Positions 32,857-40,932 of a stretch of 46,799 bases of DNA are shown here, piece by piece (position 1 is the stretch's first letter; each line of letters opens with the position of its first letter). The translations under genes were made by a program, and so were the position numbers. The DNA is taken from NCBI GenBank assembly GCA_947631565.1, contig CANRLV010000012.1, forward strand, positions 1-46,799, written 5' to 3'. Under the pieces are notes generated by a model. That model did not search any database, was not told the DNA's origin, and was given only the letters and a program-made list of their open reading frames with translations. The stretch comes from an uncultured Gemmiger sp. (GTDB taxonomy: Bacteria; Bacillota; Clostridia; Oscillospirales; Ruminococcaceae).

Positions 32857-33621
32857 TCATTTTGCCGTCAGCCGCATGATGTTTTCCTTGCCAAAAACGC
32901 GGATGATCCCCATTTTGGCATATTTCACCGCAAAAAAGCTCCAAACCTCAAAAGCATTGGCGCCGTTTTTCCGCAGCATATACCGGAACTCCTGCCGCTT
33001 GGCACGGTCAAATTCCGTGAAGGTCACCCCGCCAAGGGTAAAAAAGGCCAGCGCCTTGTCCACATACTTGATTTTCGCACCGGCCTGCTGGTACCGCAGC
33101 AATAAATCGAAGTCCATCACGAAGCGGCATTTTTCATCATACAGACCGTACTGCTCATACGCGCGCCGGGCAATAAAGGTGCTGGGATGATCAATGTGGT
33201 TCAGCCCGTTGTAGCGGATGTGCAGCGACGGTTTTTCGATCGTCATCGTATCCGTATCCTCTTTCCAGATCTGCAGATCTCCGCGGTACACGTCGACCTC
33301 CGGCTCATAGGCCGCCGCCAACGCCGCCAGCGCGCCGGGCACCAGACCGTCATCGGAGTTGATGATCCCGATCAGATCGCCGGTCGCCATACGGATCCCC
33401 TTGTTGAACGCACTGCTGATGCCGTCGTCCGGCTCCGATACCCATTTTGCCAGATAGGGCTCATAGCGGCGGATCACATCCAGCGTACCGTCTGTGGAGC
33501 CGCCGTCGACAATGATGTACTCCAGCTTGTCATATTTCTGCGCCAAAACGCTTTTGATGGTACGCTCCACCGTTTTCACGCTGTTCAGGGTGACGGTGAT
33601 GATGGTGATTTCAGGCTGCAT
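32857..33621 (-). CDS. Family 2 glycosyltransferase
   Basis: A 254-residue GT-A enzyme similar to WfgS/WcaA-like transferases. Motifs: ITIITVTLNSVKTVERTIKS, YIIVDGGSTDGTLDVI, INSDDGLVPGAL and HPSTFIARRAYEQYGLYDE, then a C-terminal helical tail. The nucleotide-binding aspartates are intact. The ATG at 33621 is placed by similarity and by the GGGGAG ahead; 20 extra in-frame codons upstream lie inside the polymerase gene, which it overlaps by 11 bases. It adds a sugar in the cytoplasm. Confidence 0.9.
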   Translation of the reverse strand: MQPEITIITVTLNSVKTVERTIKSVLAQKYDKLEYIIVDGGSTDGTLDVIRRYEPYLAKWVSEPDDGISSAFNKGIRMATGDLIGIINSDDGLVPGALAALAAAYEPEVDVYRGDLQIWKEDTDTMTIEKPSLHIRYNGLNHIDHPSTFIARRAYEQYGLYDEKCRFVMDFDLLLRYQQAGAKIKYVDKALAFFTLGGVTFTEFDRAKRQEFRYMLRKNGANAFEVWSFFAVKYAKMGIIRVFGKENIMRLTAK

Positions 33622-34918
33622 ATCGTTTTTTCTCCCCTGCCTGTTCCGAGGCCATCTGCAAAAGATAGACCCCCAGCACAAAAATCATCAGCGCCTCGCC
33701 GCCGTGGAATTCCACCAAGCTGAGAACGAACCAAACGGCAAAGTACCCGTCAAACGGTGCGGCAAAAAAGCGCGGGCGCCGCTGCCACTGCCGGCGCAAA
33801 AAGGCAAGGCCAAGACCGATGTACCACGCCCCGCCGATGAAGCCCTCATCCAACAGCCATTGCAGGAACACATTGTGGACGACATCCTCGTAGCCGGTAA
33901 AGCCGTAGCTCTGACGCATCACGCGCATGGCGTTGCCGACACCATAGCCCCCGGGGTTATCCGCAAAGACCTGCGGCACCATTTTCCAGATCGCCGCCCG
34001 GCCGCTGAGCAGCGCAGCGCCCGCGCTGCCGTATGTGTCGGCCAGATACTGCACGGATGAGGACGTGCCGGTCTGCCGGATGCCCAAGACCTGCGCCGGA
34101 GCCGGGAGCCAAAACAGATTGCGGCCCAAAAACGCCTGCGCGCCGCCGCTGCCGAACAGGACCGCCAGCATACACACCGCATACAGGGCATACCATTTTG
34201 CGTTGTGTTTGGTAAGACGGTACAGCGGGTCATAGATGAGGGTCCACAGAATCAGCAGGGCCGCCCCGATCACTCCGACGCGGCTGCTGCCCAAAAAGCT
34301 GAACAGCAGCACATAGGTGACATAGACCGCCTTTTTGCGGCCGGTCACAAAAAAGCCGCCCAAAACCAGCCATGTACAGTCCAGATTGCGCCCGCCGCGC
34401 GTCAGCGACGGCAGGATCGCGCCCATATAGCCGCCCATGGTCCCCATGAAGTACCCGGAAAGCAGCCGCCAGACCGTCCGCCAATTCCACAGCAGAAACA
34501 CAAAATGCAGCACGGCGAAGCAAATCGTACCCGCCTCCAGCAGGCGGCGCCACTGCTCCCTGGTCAGCGCCTGCCCGACGTTGAGGATCACCAGCAGCAG
34601 ATACGCACCAAACAGCCAGTGCAGGATGCTGTTGGAGAGCCCGTACCGGGGCAGGCGCACAAACGCGTACAAAATCACATAGGCCGCCAGCCCCGTGATC
34701 CACCACGGCGGCAGCACCAACCGGCGGCGCTGCCGAATGTTGATCGCCAGCAGCGGCACGAACACCAGCGAGAAAAAATAGCACAGACTGGCCGGTATCT
34801 CGCCGTTGTCCGTCTGGATCGAAAAGAACTGCAGGTCCGGCAGATAGAGCAGCATCCACTGCAGGAACAGCAGCCCCGCCGTCAGTTCGGTTCGCTTGTC
34901 AGGCCCTTCCGTTGTCAT
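33611..34918 (-). CDS. O-antigen ligase/polymerase-like membrane protein (Wzy type)
   Basis: A 435-residue protein with about 10-11 hydrophobic helices and a large extracytoplasmic loop late in the chain, the layout of Wzy polymerases and WaaL-like ligases. The loop ends with AIWKMVPQVFADNPGGYGVG and VVHNVFLQWLLDEGFIGG; the HN-x6-E style pattern is characteristic of the O-antigen ligase domain. It would polymerise repeat units outside the membrane. The ATG at 34918 (MTTEGPD) follows GGGAG and overlaps the end of the next upstream gene by 20 bases. An 81-codon in-frame extension lies within that gene and is a shadow. Confidence 0.85.
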   Translation of the reverse strand: MTTEGPDKRTELTAGLLFLQWMLLYLPDLQFFSIQTDNGEIPASLCYFFSLVFVPLLAINIRQRRRLVLPPWWITGLAAYVILYAFVRLPRYGLSNSILHWLFGAYLLLVILNVGQALTREQWRRLLEAGTICFAVLHFVFLLWNWRTVWRLLSGYFMGTMGGYMGAILPSLTRGGRNLDCTWLVLGGFFVTGRKKAVYVTYVLLFSFLGSSRVGVIGAALLILWTLIYDPLYRLTKHNAKWYALYAVCMLAVLFGSGGAQAFLGRNLFWLPAPAQVLGIRQTGTSSSVQYLADTYGSAGAALLSGRAAIWKMVPQVFADNPGGYGVGNAMRVMRQSYGFTGYEDVVHNVFLQWLLDEGFIGGAWYIGLGLAFLRRQWQRRPRFFAAPFDGYFAVWFVLSLVEFHGGEALMIFVLGVYLLQMASEQAGEKKRYAA

Positions 34919-36005
34919 TCGCGGTCTCCCGTTCCCAATAAAATTCTTCCAGGCGGCGTGCGCACTGGGCGATGTCCGGCACCGCCGCGGCCGGCCCGCG
35001 CTCCGCCGCGCATACCGCATCGGCCCAGGCGGCCGCGCCGCGTTCCAGCGCGCAGAACACACTGTTCGCGCTGCAGCCCGCCTCGCGCGTGATGTGGTCG
35101 GACAGGATGCAGGGCAGGCCGTTGGCCTGGGCTTCCCACGCGGCGAGGGGCATCCCCTCAAAATTGCTGGGCATACAGAAAACGTCCATGGCCGAATACA
35201 GCTTGTTCACATCGGCACGCGCGCCGGTAAAAACAACGGCCTTTTCCAGCCCCAATTTCCGCACCTGCTGCCGTATCCTTTGCTCCAGCTCTCCCTCGCC
35301 CACCAACAGCAGCCGCGCATCCGGGCGCTGCTTTTGCAGCTCGGCAAACATCTCAAGCAAAAACCGGTGATTTTTGGCGTAGGTGAGCCGCCCCACATGG
35401 CCGACCACAAAGGCGTCCGGCGCGATGCCCAGCTCGGCGCGCAGGCACTGCCGCGCCGCCGGGTCAAAGGCAAATTTGGCGGGCTCGATGGCGTTGGGCA
35501 GCACCGTCACCCTGCCGGCGTCGAAGGCCTTGTCGCCGTACATCCAGCGCCCGGCCCGCTCGCCGCAGGCGAACCAATCGGTGGCGAACCACTTGTTGAT
35601 CGGGCGCAGCAGATACTTGAGCAGCGCCTTGACGCCCTCGCCCCAGTGGGCGGTGGAGTGGTCATGGCAGATGCGCACCGGTACGCCGGCACGCCAGGCC
35701 GCGAACAGCACAAACACCGATATCGTGTTCATCTGCGCGTGCACGATGCGGTAACCGCGCGCCTTAAAGGCGCGGTACAGCGCCCGGTGGTAGCTGAACA
35801 TATGGCTGCATGGCGGCAGGGGATAGAGCCCGGCGCCCATGCGTTCCATCTCGGCGCGCTGGGGCAGGGTGCTGTCGGCGACAAAATAGAAGTCGAACTG
35901 GACGCGGCTGCGGTCGATGTGGCGGTAGTAGTCCAGGATCACAGCCTCAACGCCGCCGCTGTCCATACGGTTGATCACCTGTGCGATGCGGATCGGTTTA
36001 TCCAT
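34899..36005 (-). CDS. Family 4 glycosyltransferase (EpsF-like)
   Basis: A 368-residue GT-B protein with the usual GT4 pattern: IAQVINRMDSGGVEAVILDY at the start, HDHSTAHWGEG, ATDWFACGERAGRWMYG, VVGHVGRLTYAKNH, LLLVGEGELE and the donor site MPSNFEGMPLAAWEAQANGL with Glu as the catalytic region. It resembles exopolysaccharide transferases such as EpsF. The ATG at 36005 is chosen because AAGGAG stands seven bases ahead; an ATG two codons earlier is too close to it. It overlaps the initiating transferase gene by 8 bases. Confidence 0.9.
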   Translation of the reverse strand: MDKPIRIAQVINRMDSGGVEAVILDYYRHIDRSRVQFDFYFVADSTLPQRAEMERMGAGLYPLPPCSHMFSYHRALYRAFKARGYRIVHAQMNTISVFVLFAAWRAGVPVRICHDHSTAHWGEGVKALLKYLLRPINKWFATDWFACGERAGRWMYGDKAFDAGRVTVLPNAIEPAKFAFDPAARQCLRAELGIAPDAFVVGHVGRLTYAKNHRFLLEMFAELQKQRPDARLLLVGEGELEQRIRQQVRKLGLEKAVVFTGARADVNKLYSAMDVFCMPSNFEGMPLAAWEAQANGLPCILSDHITREAGCSANSVFCALERGAAAWADAVCAAERGPAAAVPDIAQCARRLEEFYWERETANDNGRA

Positions 36006-37413
36006 CTCCATGCTCCTTTTGTGCACTGCCGCCGACCTGCTCGCTGTTCATCCAGCCGCCGAGCGCAGTTTTGAACAGGATGTACAGGTCAAGTCCCAAG
36101 GTCCAGTTCTCGATATACCAGATGTCATATTTGACGCGGGCCTCGATGCTGGTGTTGCCGCGCAGGCCATGGACCTGCGCCCAGCCGGTGATGCCGGGGC
36201 GCACCTGCTGACGGACCAGATAGAGGGGGATCTCCTCCTTGAAATGGTCGACGTGGTAGGGGACCTCCGGGCGCGGGCCGACCAGGCTCATATCGCCTTT
36301 CAAAACATTAAAGAACTGCGGCAGCTCGTCGATGCTGACCTTGCGGATAAAGCTGCCGAAGCGCGTTTTGCGGGGGTCGGTGTCGGTGGTCCAGCCCGTC
36401 GTCTCGGTAGCGGTGACGCGCATACTGCGGAACTTGAGCATCATGAACGGCTTTTTGTCCTTGCCCACGCGCTCCTGCCGGAACAGGATGGGCCCCGGGC
36501 TGCTGAGCTTGACGCCGACGGCGGCGATGAGCATGAGCGGGCTGCTCAGCACGATGAGCAGCAGCGAGCCCACGATATCCATACCGCGCTTGACGGCCGC
36601 CCAGCCGAGGTTGTCCAGCGGGGTGGCGCGCAGGTTGATGAGCTTGCTCTGCCCGATGACGTCGATGCTGGGGTGGGCCGGGATGTATTCGCTGTAAAAC
36701 GGGATGATGCTGATGCGCACGCCCTCTTTATCGGCGGCGGCCAGGATGGGGCCCATGCGGTCGGTCTCGGCCGGCTCCAGCGCCACCACCAGCTCGTCCA
36801 GCTCGCGCTGCTGCAGCACCTGCGCCAGGTCCGGGTAGCCGCCCAGGCAGGGACCGAGACCGGCGGCATCGGCGGCACCCAGATACCCGTCCAGGCAAAA
36901 GCCCAGCTGCGGGTCGTCGGCAAGGCTTTTGGCGTACTGCTGCGCCAGCGGACCGCTGCCGACCAAAATCACATGCTTTTGGTTGTAGCCGCGGCGGCGG
37001 CAGTAGCGGGCAACGGCAAACAGGGCGATGCGCTTGCCCACCACCAGCGCGCTGGAGATGAGCCAGAACAAAAGCACTGCCAACCGCGGGAATTCCATCA
37101 GGTGGGTGACGTACAAAAGCGCCATCATGCCCAATGCGCCGACCGCGTTCAGCGCCAGGATCAGGACCGTGCCGCTGCCAAGGCTGCGGGCCCGGTGCGT
37201 GCTGTACAGCCCCGTGCAGCCGAGCGCGAACACGAACACCGCCGCGTACAGCCCTATCAGCGTAAGGTAGGGCGCGCCCAACATATCCAGACCGAGCAGA
37301 CCGTTGAGCACCTCAAAGCGCACATAGACCGCCGCCGGATAGGCGATAAAAACCAGAAAGGCGTCGGTCAGCATGCTGAGCAGGCTGAGAAATCGCTGGT
37401 TCTGCCGGATCAT
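35998..37413 (-). CDS. Undecaprenyl-phosphate sugar phosphotransferase that starts the repeat unit
   Basis: A polyprenyl phosphoglycosyl transferase of the WbaP/WcaJ type. Four or five membrane helices lead, then a CoA-binding-like domain (VILVGSGPLAQQYAKSL), and a final catalytic domain: KRGMDIVGSLLLIVLSSPLM, MLKFRSMRV, ELPQFFNVLKGDMSLVGPRP and RPGITGWAQVHG. It transfers a sugar-1-phosphate to undecaprenyl phosphate, the first step of the repeat unit. The ATG at 37413 has AAGGA about 11 bases ahead; an ATG four codons earlier overlaps that site. It is the first gene of the operon. Confidence 0.92.
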   Translation of the reverse strand: MIRQNQRFLSLLSMLTDAFLVFIAYPAAVYVRFEVLNGLLGLDMLGAPYLTLIGLYAAVFVFALGCTGLYSTHRARSLGSGTVLILALNAVGALGMMALLYVTHLMEFPRLAVLLFWLISSALVVGKRIALFAVARYCRRRGYNQKHVILVGSGPLAQQYAKSLADDPQLGFCLDGYLGAADAAGLGPCLGGYPDLAQVLQQRELDELVVALEPAETDRMGPILAAADKEGVRISIIPFYSEYIPAHPSIDVIGQSKLINLRATPLDNLGWAAVKRGMDIVGSLLLIVLSSPLMLIAAVGVKLSSPGPILFRQERVGKDKKPFMMLKFRSMRVTATETTGWTTDTDPRKTRFGSFIRKVSIDELPQFFNVLKGDMSLVGPRPEVPYHVDHFKEEIPLYLVRQQVRPGITGWAQVHGLRGNTSIEARVKYDIWYIENWTLGLDLYILFKTALGGWMNSEQVGGSAQKEHGDG

Positions 37414-37526
37414 AAGGTCGCACATCCTTTTTCTATTTTTTGTATGTATGTTGCTTTTTTGCCTTCTGTGGGTGGCCGGGGCCGGGCTCGGCCGCGGGTG
37501 GACATTCTTCCACTAATATCTTGTTC

Positions 37527-37555
37527 ATTGTAGCAGAAAACGGCCAAAAATACAA
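37527..37555 (-). promoter_or_regulatory. Promoter of the surface-polysaccharide operon
   Basis: On the minus strand TTGTAT (37555-37550), a 17-base spacer and TACAAT (37532-37527). The leader would be about 100 bases before the first gene and contains GC-rich inverted repeats (for example GGCCG/CGGCC at about 37482-37495), which could fold. It is divergent from the aquaporin promoter. Confidence 0.65.
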
Positions 37556-37586
37556 CGGGTATTTCTGCCCGGCGCCGCGCAGCCCC

Positions 37587-37615
37587 TTGGAAAATCCTGC
37601 CCGCCGTGCTATACT
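37587..37615 (+). promoter_or_regulatory. Promoter of the aquaporin gene
   Basis: TTGGAA (37587-37592), 17-base spacer, TATACT (37610-37615). Confidence 0.75.
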
Positions 37616-37675
37616 GGTTTACGGGCACAGGGCCTAAAAATGCACAGAGAAGCAAAAACAAGGGAGGACATCGGT

Positions 37676-38374
37676 ATGGAAATCAAAAAGTACATTGCGG
37701 AATGCATCGGCACGGCCGTGCTGGTCATTCTGGGCTGCGGCACGGCGATGCTGGTCGGCTGCGACGCGGCCGCCGGCGGCGGCTATGTGCTGACCGCCTT
37801 CGCCTTCGGCCTTGTCATCGTCGGCATGGCCTACTGCATCGGCAACGTCTCGGGCTGCCACATCAACCCGGCCGTGTCGCTGGGGGTGCTGCTCTCCGGC
37901 GGCATGAGCGTGCGGGACTTCGTCGGCTACGTTATCGCCCAGTGCGTGGGCGCCTGCGCCGGCGCCGGCGTGCTGGCGGCCATCTTCGGCCTCGGTCATG
38001 TGACCGATATGACCGGCGGCTTCGGCTCCAACGGGCTCGGCGGTGTGGGCGGCAGCGCCGTGGCCGGCCTGCTGGTCGAGGTCGTGCTGACCTTCGTCTT
38101 CGTGCTGACCATCCTGGGCGTGACCGACGCCAAGGCCGGGCACGGCTCCTTTGCCGGCGTCGTCATCGGCTTCACGCTGACGCTGGTGCACATTTTGGGC
38201 ATCGGTTTGACCGGCACCAGCGTCAACCCCGCCCGCAGCTTCGGGCCGGCGCTCGTCGCCGCCCTCACCGGCAACACCGCGCCCATCGCCTGCCTGTGGG
38301 TGTTCATCGTCGGCCCGCTGGCCGGCGCCGCGCTGGCCGCCGTCGTGTACAAGTACCTGCGCAGCGAGGGCTGA
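37676..38374 (+). CDS. aqpZ: Aquaporin of the MIP family (AqpZ-like)
   Basis: A 232-residue channel with six membrane helices and both NPA boxes: SGCHINPAVSLGVLL and GTSVNPARSFGPAL. SVNPARSFGPA is the AqpZ-type second box, where glycerol facilitators usually have NPARD, so water is the likely cargo. GGGAGGA lies nine bases ahead of the ATG. It is a single-gene unit between its own promoter and terminator. Confidence 0.93.
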   Translation: MEIKKYIAECIGTAVLVILGCGTAMLVGCDAAAGGGYVLTAFAFGLVIVGMAYCIGNVSGCHINPAVSLGVLLSGGMSVRDFVGYVIAQCVGACAGAGVLAAIFGLGHVTDMTGGFGSNGLGGVGGSAVAGLLVEVVLTFVFVLTILGVTDAKAGHGSFAGVVIGFTLTLVHILGIGLTGTSVNPARSFGPALVAALTGNTAPIACLWVFIVGPLAGAALAAVVYKYLRSEG

Positions 38375-38399
38375 GGCCTGGCTGCCTTTCTCACAGCAA

Positions 38400-38433
38400 A
38401 ACGCGCGCCCCGTGCGGGGCGCGCGTTGCTCTT
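38400..38433 (+). terminator. Terminator after the aquaporin gene
   Basis: A 12-bp stem, AACGCGCGCCCC (38400-38411) with GGGGCGCGCGTT (38416-38427), loop GTGC, followed by a T-rich tract. It may also stop the convergent lipoprotein transcript. Confidence 0.82.
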
Positions 38434-38448
38434 TATTATTACGGTGTG

Positions 38449-39426
38449 TCACGGTACGTCGGCGGGCAGCTCGAACGTTTCGGTCGCCGGGTTCCGGCTC
38501 AGGGTGCGCAGCGTGCCGCAGAAGCGGTCGAGCTCGGCCCAAAACCGGCCGCCGTCGGACGCGTCGGCCTGCAGGCCGATGACGGTCAGCCAATAGGCGC
38601 AGTCGTCCGGCGAACAGTTTTCCTGCGCCATCGGCAGCGGATGCACGCTGTCCGCACCGTCCACGACCGGGATGGGCTGCCAGGTCAGCTCCGGCAGGCC
38701 GAGCACGGCGCCCAGCTCGGCCATTTGCTGCTGCAATTCGTCCAGCGCCGGGGCACAGCCGTTGAGGACGTCCCGCGCCAGCGCGTAATCCTCCGCGCTG
38801 GCGGGGCTTTGCCACAAAAGCTCGCAATAGGGCCGCATGGCATCGGTGCTGCCGGAGGTATCCGGCGACGTATCGCTCAGGTAGACAAGACTGCCGGTCA
38901 CGCTGTCCAGCCGCAGCTCCAGCGCGCCGCCCTCGGCGCCCAGGCAATAACACCGGAACAGCGGGCGGCCCCATTGCGGGTCCAGGCCGCGCGGCTCGTA
39001 CAGGGCCAGCTCCCAGTCCCGGTCCTCCCGCTTGTTGAAGCCGACGGCACGGCGCACGGCGTCGGCGCGGTTGGCGGCCTCCTGCCAGGTCATGTCGCTG
39101 GCGCCCGGCTGCGGGAGTTGGGTCTCGTAGCCCTCGGGCAGGCGGCCTTCCGTCTCCCACCGACGCAGGACATCCTCCATGTCCAGACCCTGCCCGTCCG
39201 CATAGGTCAGCAGGTCGTCATAGTCCACCTGGCCGAGGTTGGCGATCGTGTAGGGCACATGGCTCTCGTCCCAGGTGCGGATGGCCTTCTCGACCGGGTC
39301 CACGCCGCTGACCGTGATGGGGTCGTCCTCGATGACGGGGCCGGTGTCGAGCAGGGCCGTGCAGCCGTTCAGGCTCAACAACAGCAGCAGCGCCAGCGCC
39401 GCCGCGCCCTTTTTGCATATCTGCAT
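38449..39426 (-). CDS. Lipoprotein of unknown function
   Basis: A 325-residue protein. It begins with MQICKKG and a Leu/Ala core ending in the lipobox LSLNGC, so it should be lipid-modified on Cys22 and anchored outside the membrane. The mature part is acidic with many Trp, Asp and Glu; I do not recognise a domain. The start at 39426 has GAGGTG six bases ahead. A much longer in-frame extension runs antisense through msrA and is a shadow. It is divergent from msrA. Confidence 0.8.
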   Translation of the reverse strand: MQICKKGAAALALLLLLSLNGCTALLDTGPVIEDDPITVSGVDPVEKAIRTWDESHVPYTIANLGQVDYDDLLTYADGQGLDMEDVLRRWETEGRLPEGYETQLPQPGASDMTWQEAANRADAVRRAVGFNKREDRDWELALYEPRGLDPQWGRPLFRCYCLGAEGGALELRLDSVTGSLVYLSDTSPDTSGSTDAMRPYCELLWQSPASAEDYALARDVLNGCAPALDELQQQMAELGAVLGLPELTWQPIPVVDGADSVHPLPMAQENCSPDDCAYWLTVIGLQADASDGGRFWAELDRFCGTLRTLSRNPATETFELPADVP

Positions 39427-39485
39427 CCCGGTCACCTCGCTTTGGCCCAGTATACGGCGCAGATGTTTCAGACCTGTAAACAAAT

Positions 39486-39514
39486 TTGAAGGTTTTTGCC
39501 CTTTGTGGTATACT
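39486..39514 (+). promoter_or_regulatory. Promoter of msrA
   Basis: TTGAAG (39486-39491), 17-base spacer, TATACT (39509-39514), 30 bases ahead of the msrA ATG. Confidence 0.75.
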
Positions 39515-39543
39515 AATTGCAAAATCACAAAGGAGGCAGGGCC

Positions 39544-40059
39544 ATGCGGCAGGAGATCTGGCTGGCCGGGGGCTGCTTTTGGGGCGCCCAGCATTATTTT
39601 GACTGCCTGGACGGCGTGCTGGAAACGCAGGTCGGCTACGCCAACGGGCGCACCGCAAACCCCAGCTACGAGCAGGTCAAGCACGAGAACACCGGCCACG
39701 CCGAGACGGTGCACGTCGTGTTTGACGACGCCCGCCTGCCGCTGCCGGTGCTGCTCGAGCAGTATTATAAGATCATCGACCCGACCGCGGTGGACCGCCA
39801 GGGCGGGGACGTCGGTCACCAGTACCGCACCGGCATCTACTATCTGGACCCGGTGCAGAAGCCGGTCATCAAGGCCTCGCTGGCCGCCTTACAGGCGCAG
39901 TATGACCGCCCGCTGGCCGTCGAGGTACGCCCTCTCGAAAACTTCTACACCGCCGAGGAATACCACCAGAAATACCTCGACAAAAACCCCGGCGGCTACT
40001 GCCATGTGCCCAAGGCTTTGTTCGAGGCCGCGCGGCGCTTCAAAGCCGGCGGGCAGTAG
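39544..40059 (+). CDS. msrA: Peptide-methionine (S)-S-oxide reductase
   Basis: A 171-residue MsrA. The catalytic GGCFWG motif, with Cys11, follows the start at once, and GDVGHQYRTGIY carries the substrate-binding residues. It repairs oxidised methionine in proteins. No MsrB domain is fused. AAAGGAGG seven bases ahead of 39544 fixes the start. Confidence 0.96.
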   Translation: MRQEIWLAGGCFWGAQHYFDCLDGVLETQVGYANGRTANPSYEQVKHENTGHAETVHVVFDDARLPLPVLLEQYYKIIDPTAVDRQGGDVGHQYRTGIYYLDPVQKPVIKASLAALQAQYDRPLAVEVRPLENFYTAEEYHQKYLDKNPGGYCHVPKALFEAARRFKAGGQ

Positions 40060-40065
40060 TCGCTT

Positions 40066-40929
40066 TTATTCCCCGGCCAAAAACGCCTGCAGGGCGGGCA
40101 GGGCCTGCTCGGCCACGGCGCGGCCGTGGTCATAGACGCGGCGCAGCTGGCGCGGGTCGCGCTCGACGGCGCCGATCTCCAGCGCCGCCGCCGGCTGCAG
40201 CACGAACGCCGCCCCGGCCGCCGCGCGCCCGTCGATGTAGCGCAGGGTCGCGTTGTAGCGCTCATGCCGGTCGGCCACGGCGGCCAAAAAGGCCGGGTAT
40301 TGGCGCATCGTCGCCCGCATGACGGGCAGCAGCCTGTTGGGCTGCTTGACAAAGCCCTTTGGCTGGGTGAGGACAACGACATTTTTGGTATAGCCGATGC
40401 TCTCAAACCAGGCAAGCGGGATGGAATCGGCCACGCCGCCGTCCAGCAGCTTGTAGCCGCCCACCTCGACGATACGGCTGGCCAGCGGCATACTGGCCGA
40501 GGCGCGTATCCAGGTAAAGCCGTCGTCGCCCATGGTGTCGAGCTTTTTGTAGACCGGCTTACCGGTCAAAACATCGGTGCAGACGACGTAGAACTCCATC
40601 GGGTTTGCGTCATAGGCGGCGCCGTCAAAGGGGTCATAGCGCAGCGGCACGGCGCCGTAGCAGAAGGGCACACTGTACAAGTCGCCCGTGGTCAGCAGGT
40701 TGCGGACACTGGCATAGCGTTTGTCCCGGCAAAAGCGCAGGTTGTAGCGCAAAGCGCGCCCCGGCTGGCGGCTTTTGTAGTTGCAGCCGAAGCACGCCCC
40801 CGCCGACACGCCGATGCCGCCGTCAAAGCGGATGTCGTGCTCCATCAGCACGTCGATGACGCCCATGCTGAACATACCGCGCATGGCGCCGCCCTCCAGC
40901 ACAAGGCCGGTCCTTTGTGTGTTGTCCAT
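40066..40929 (-). CDS. Patatin-like phospholipase family protein
   Basis: A 287-residue protein with the patatin catalytic dyad. The oxyanion loop LVLEGGAMRGMF comes first, then the nucleophile elbow GVSAG (Ser42), and DGG with Asp163 in LLDGGVADS. It resembles the YjjU/RssA-like bacterial patatins of unknown substrate. No signal peptide. It starts 3 bases after the stop of the DNA polymerase IV gene and is probably co-transcribed with it. Confidence 0.92.
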   Translation of the reverse strand: MDNTQRTGLVLEGGAMRGMFSMGVIDVLMEHDIRFDGGIGVSAGACFGCNYKSRQPGRALRYNLRFCRDKRYASVRNLLTTGDLYSVPFCYGAVPLRYDPFDGAAYDANPMEFYVVCTDVLTGKPVYKKLDTMGDDGFTWIRASASMPLASRIVEVGGYKLLDGGVADSIPLAWFESIGYTKNVVVLTQPKGFVKQPNRLLPVMRATMRQYPAFLAAVADRHERYNATLRYIDGRAAAGAAFVLQPAAALEIGAVERDPRQLRRVYDHGRAVAEQALPALQAFLAGE

Positions 40930-40932
40930 CGT

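Noticed and set aside
37676-38374. Glycerol facilitator instead of aquaporin
   Set aside because: The second NPA box is SVNPARSFGPA; GlpF-type channels have NPARD there.
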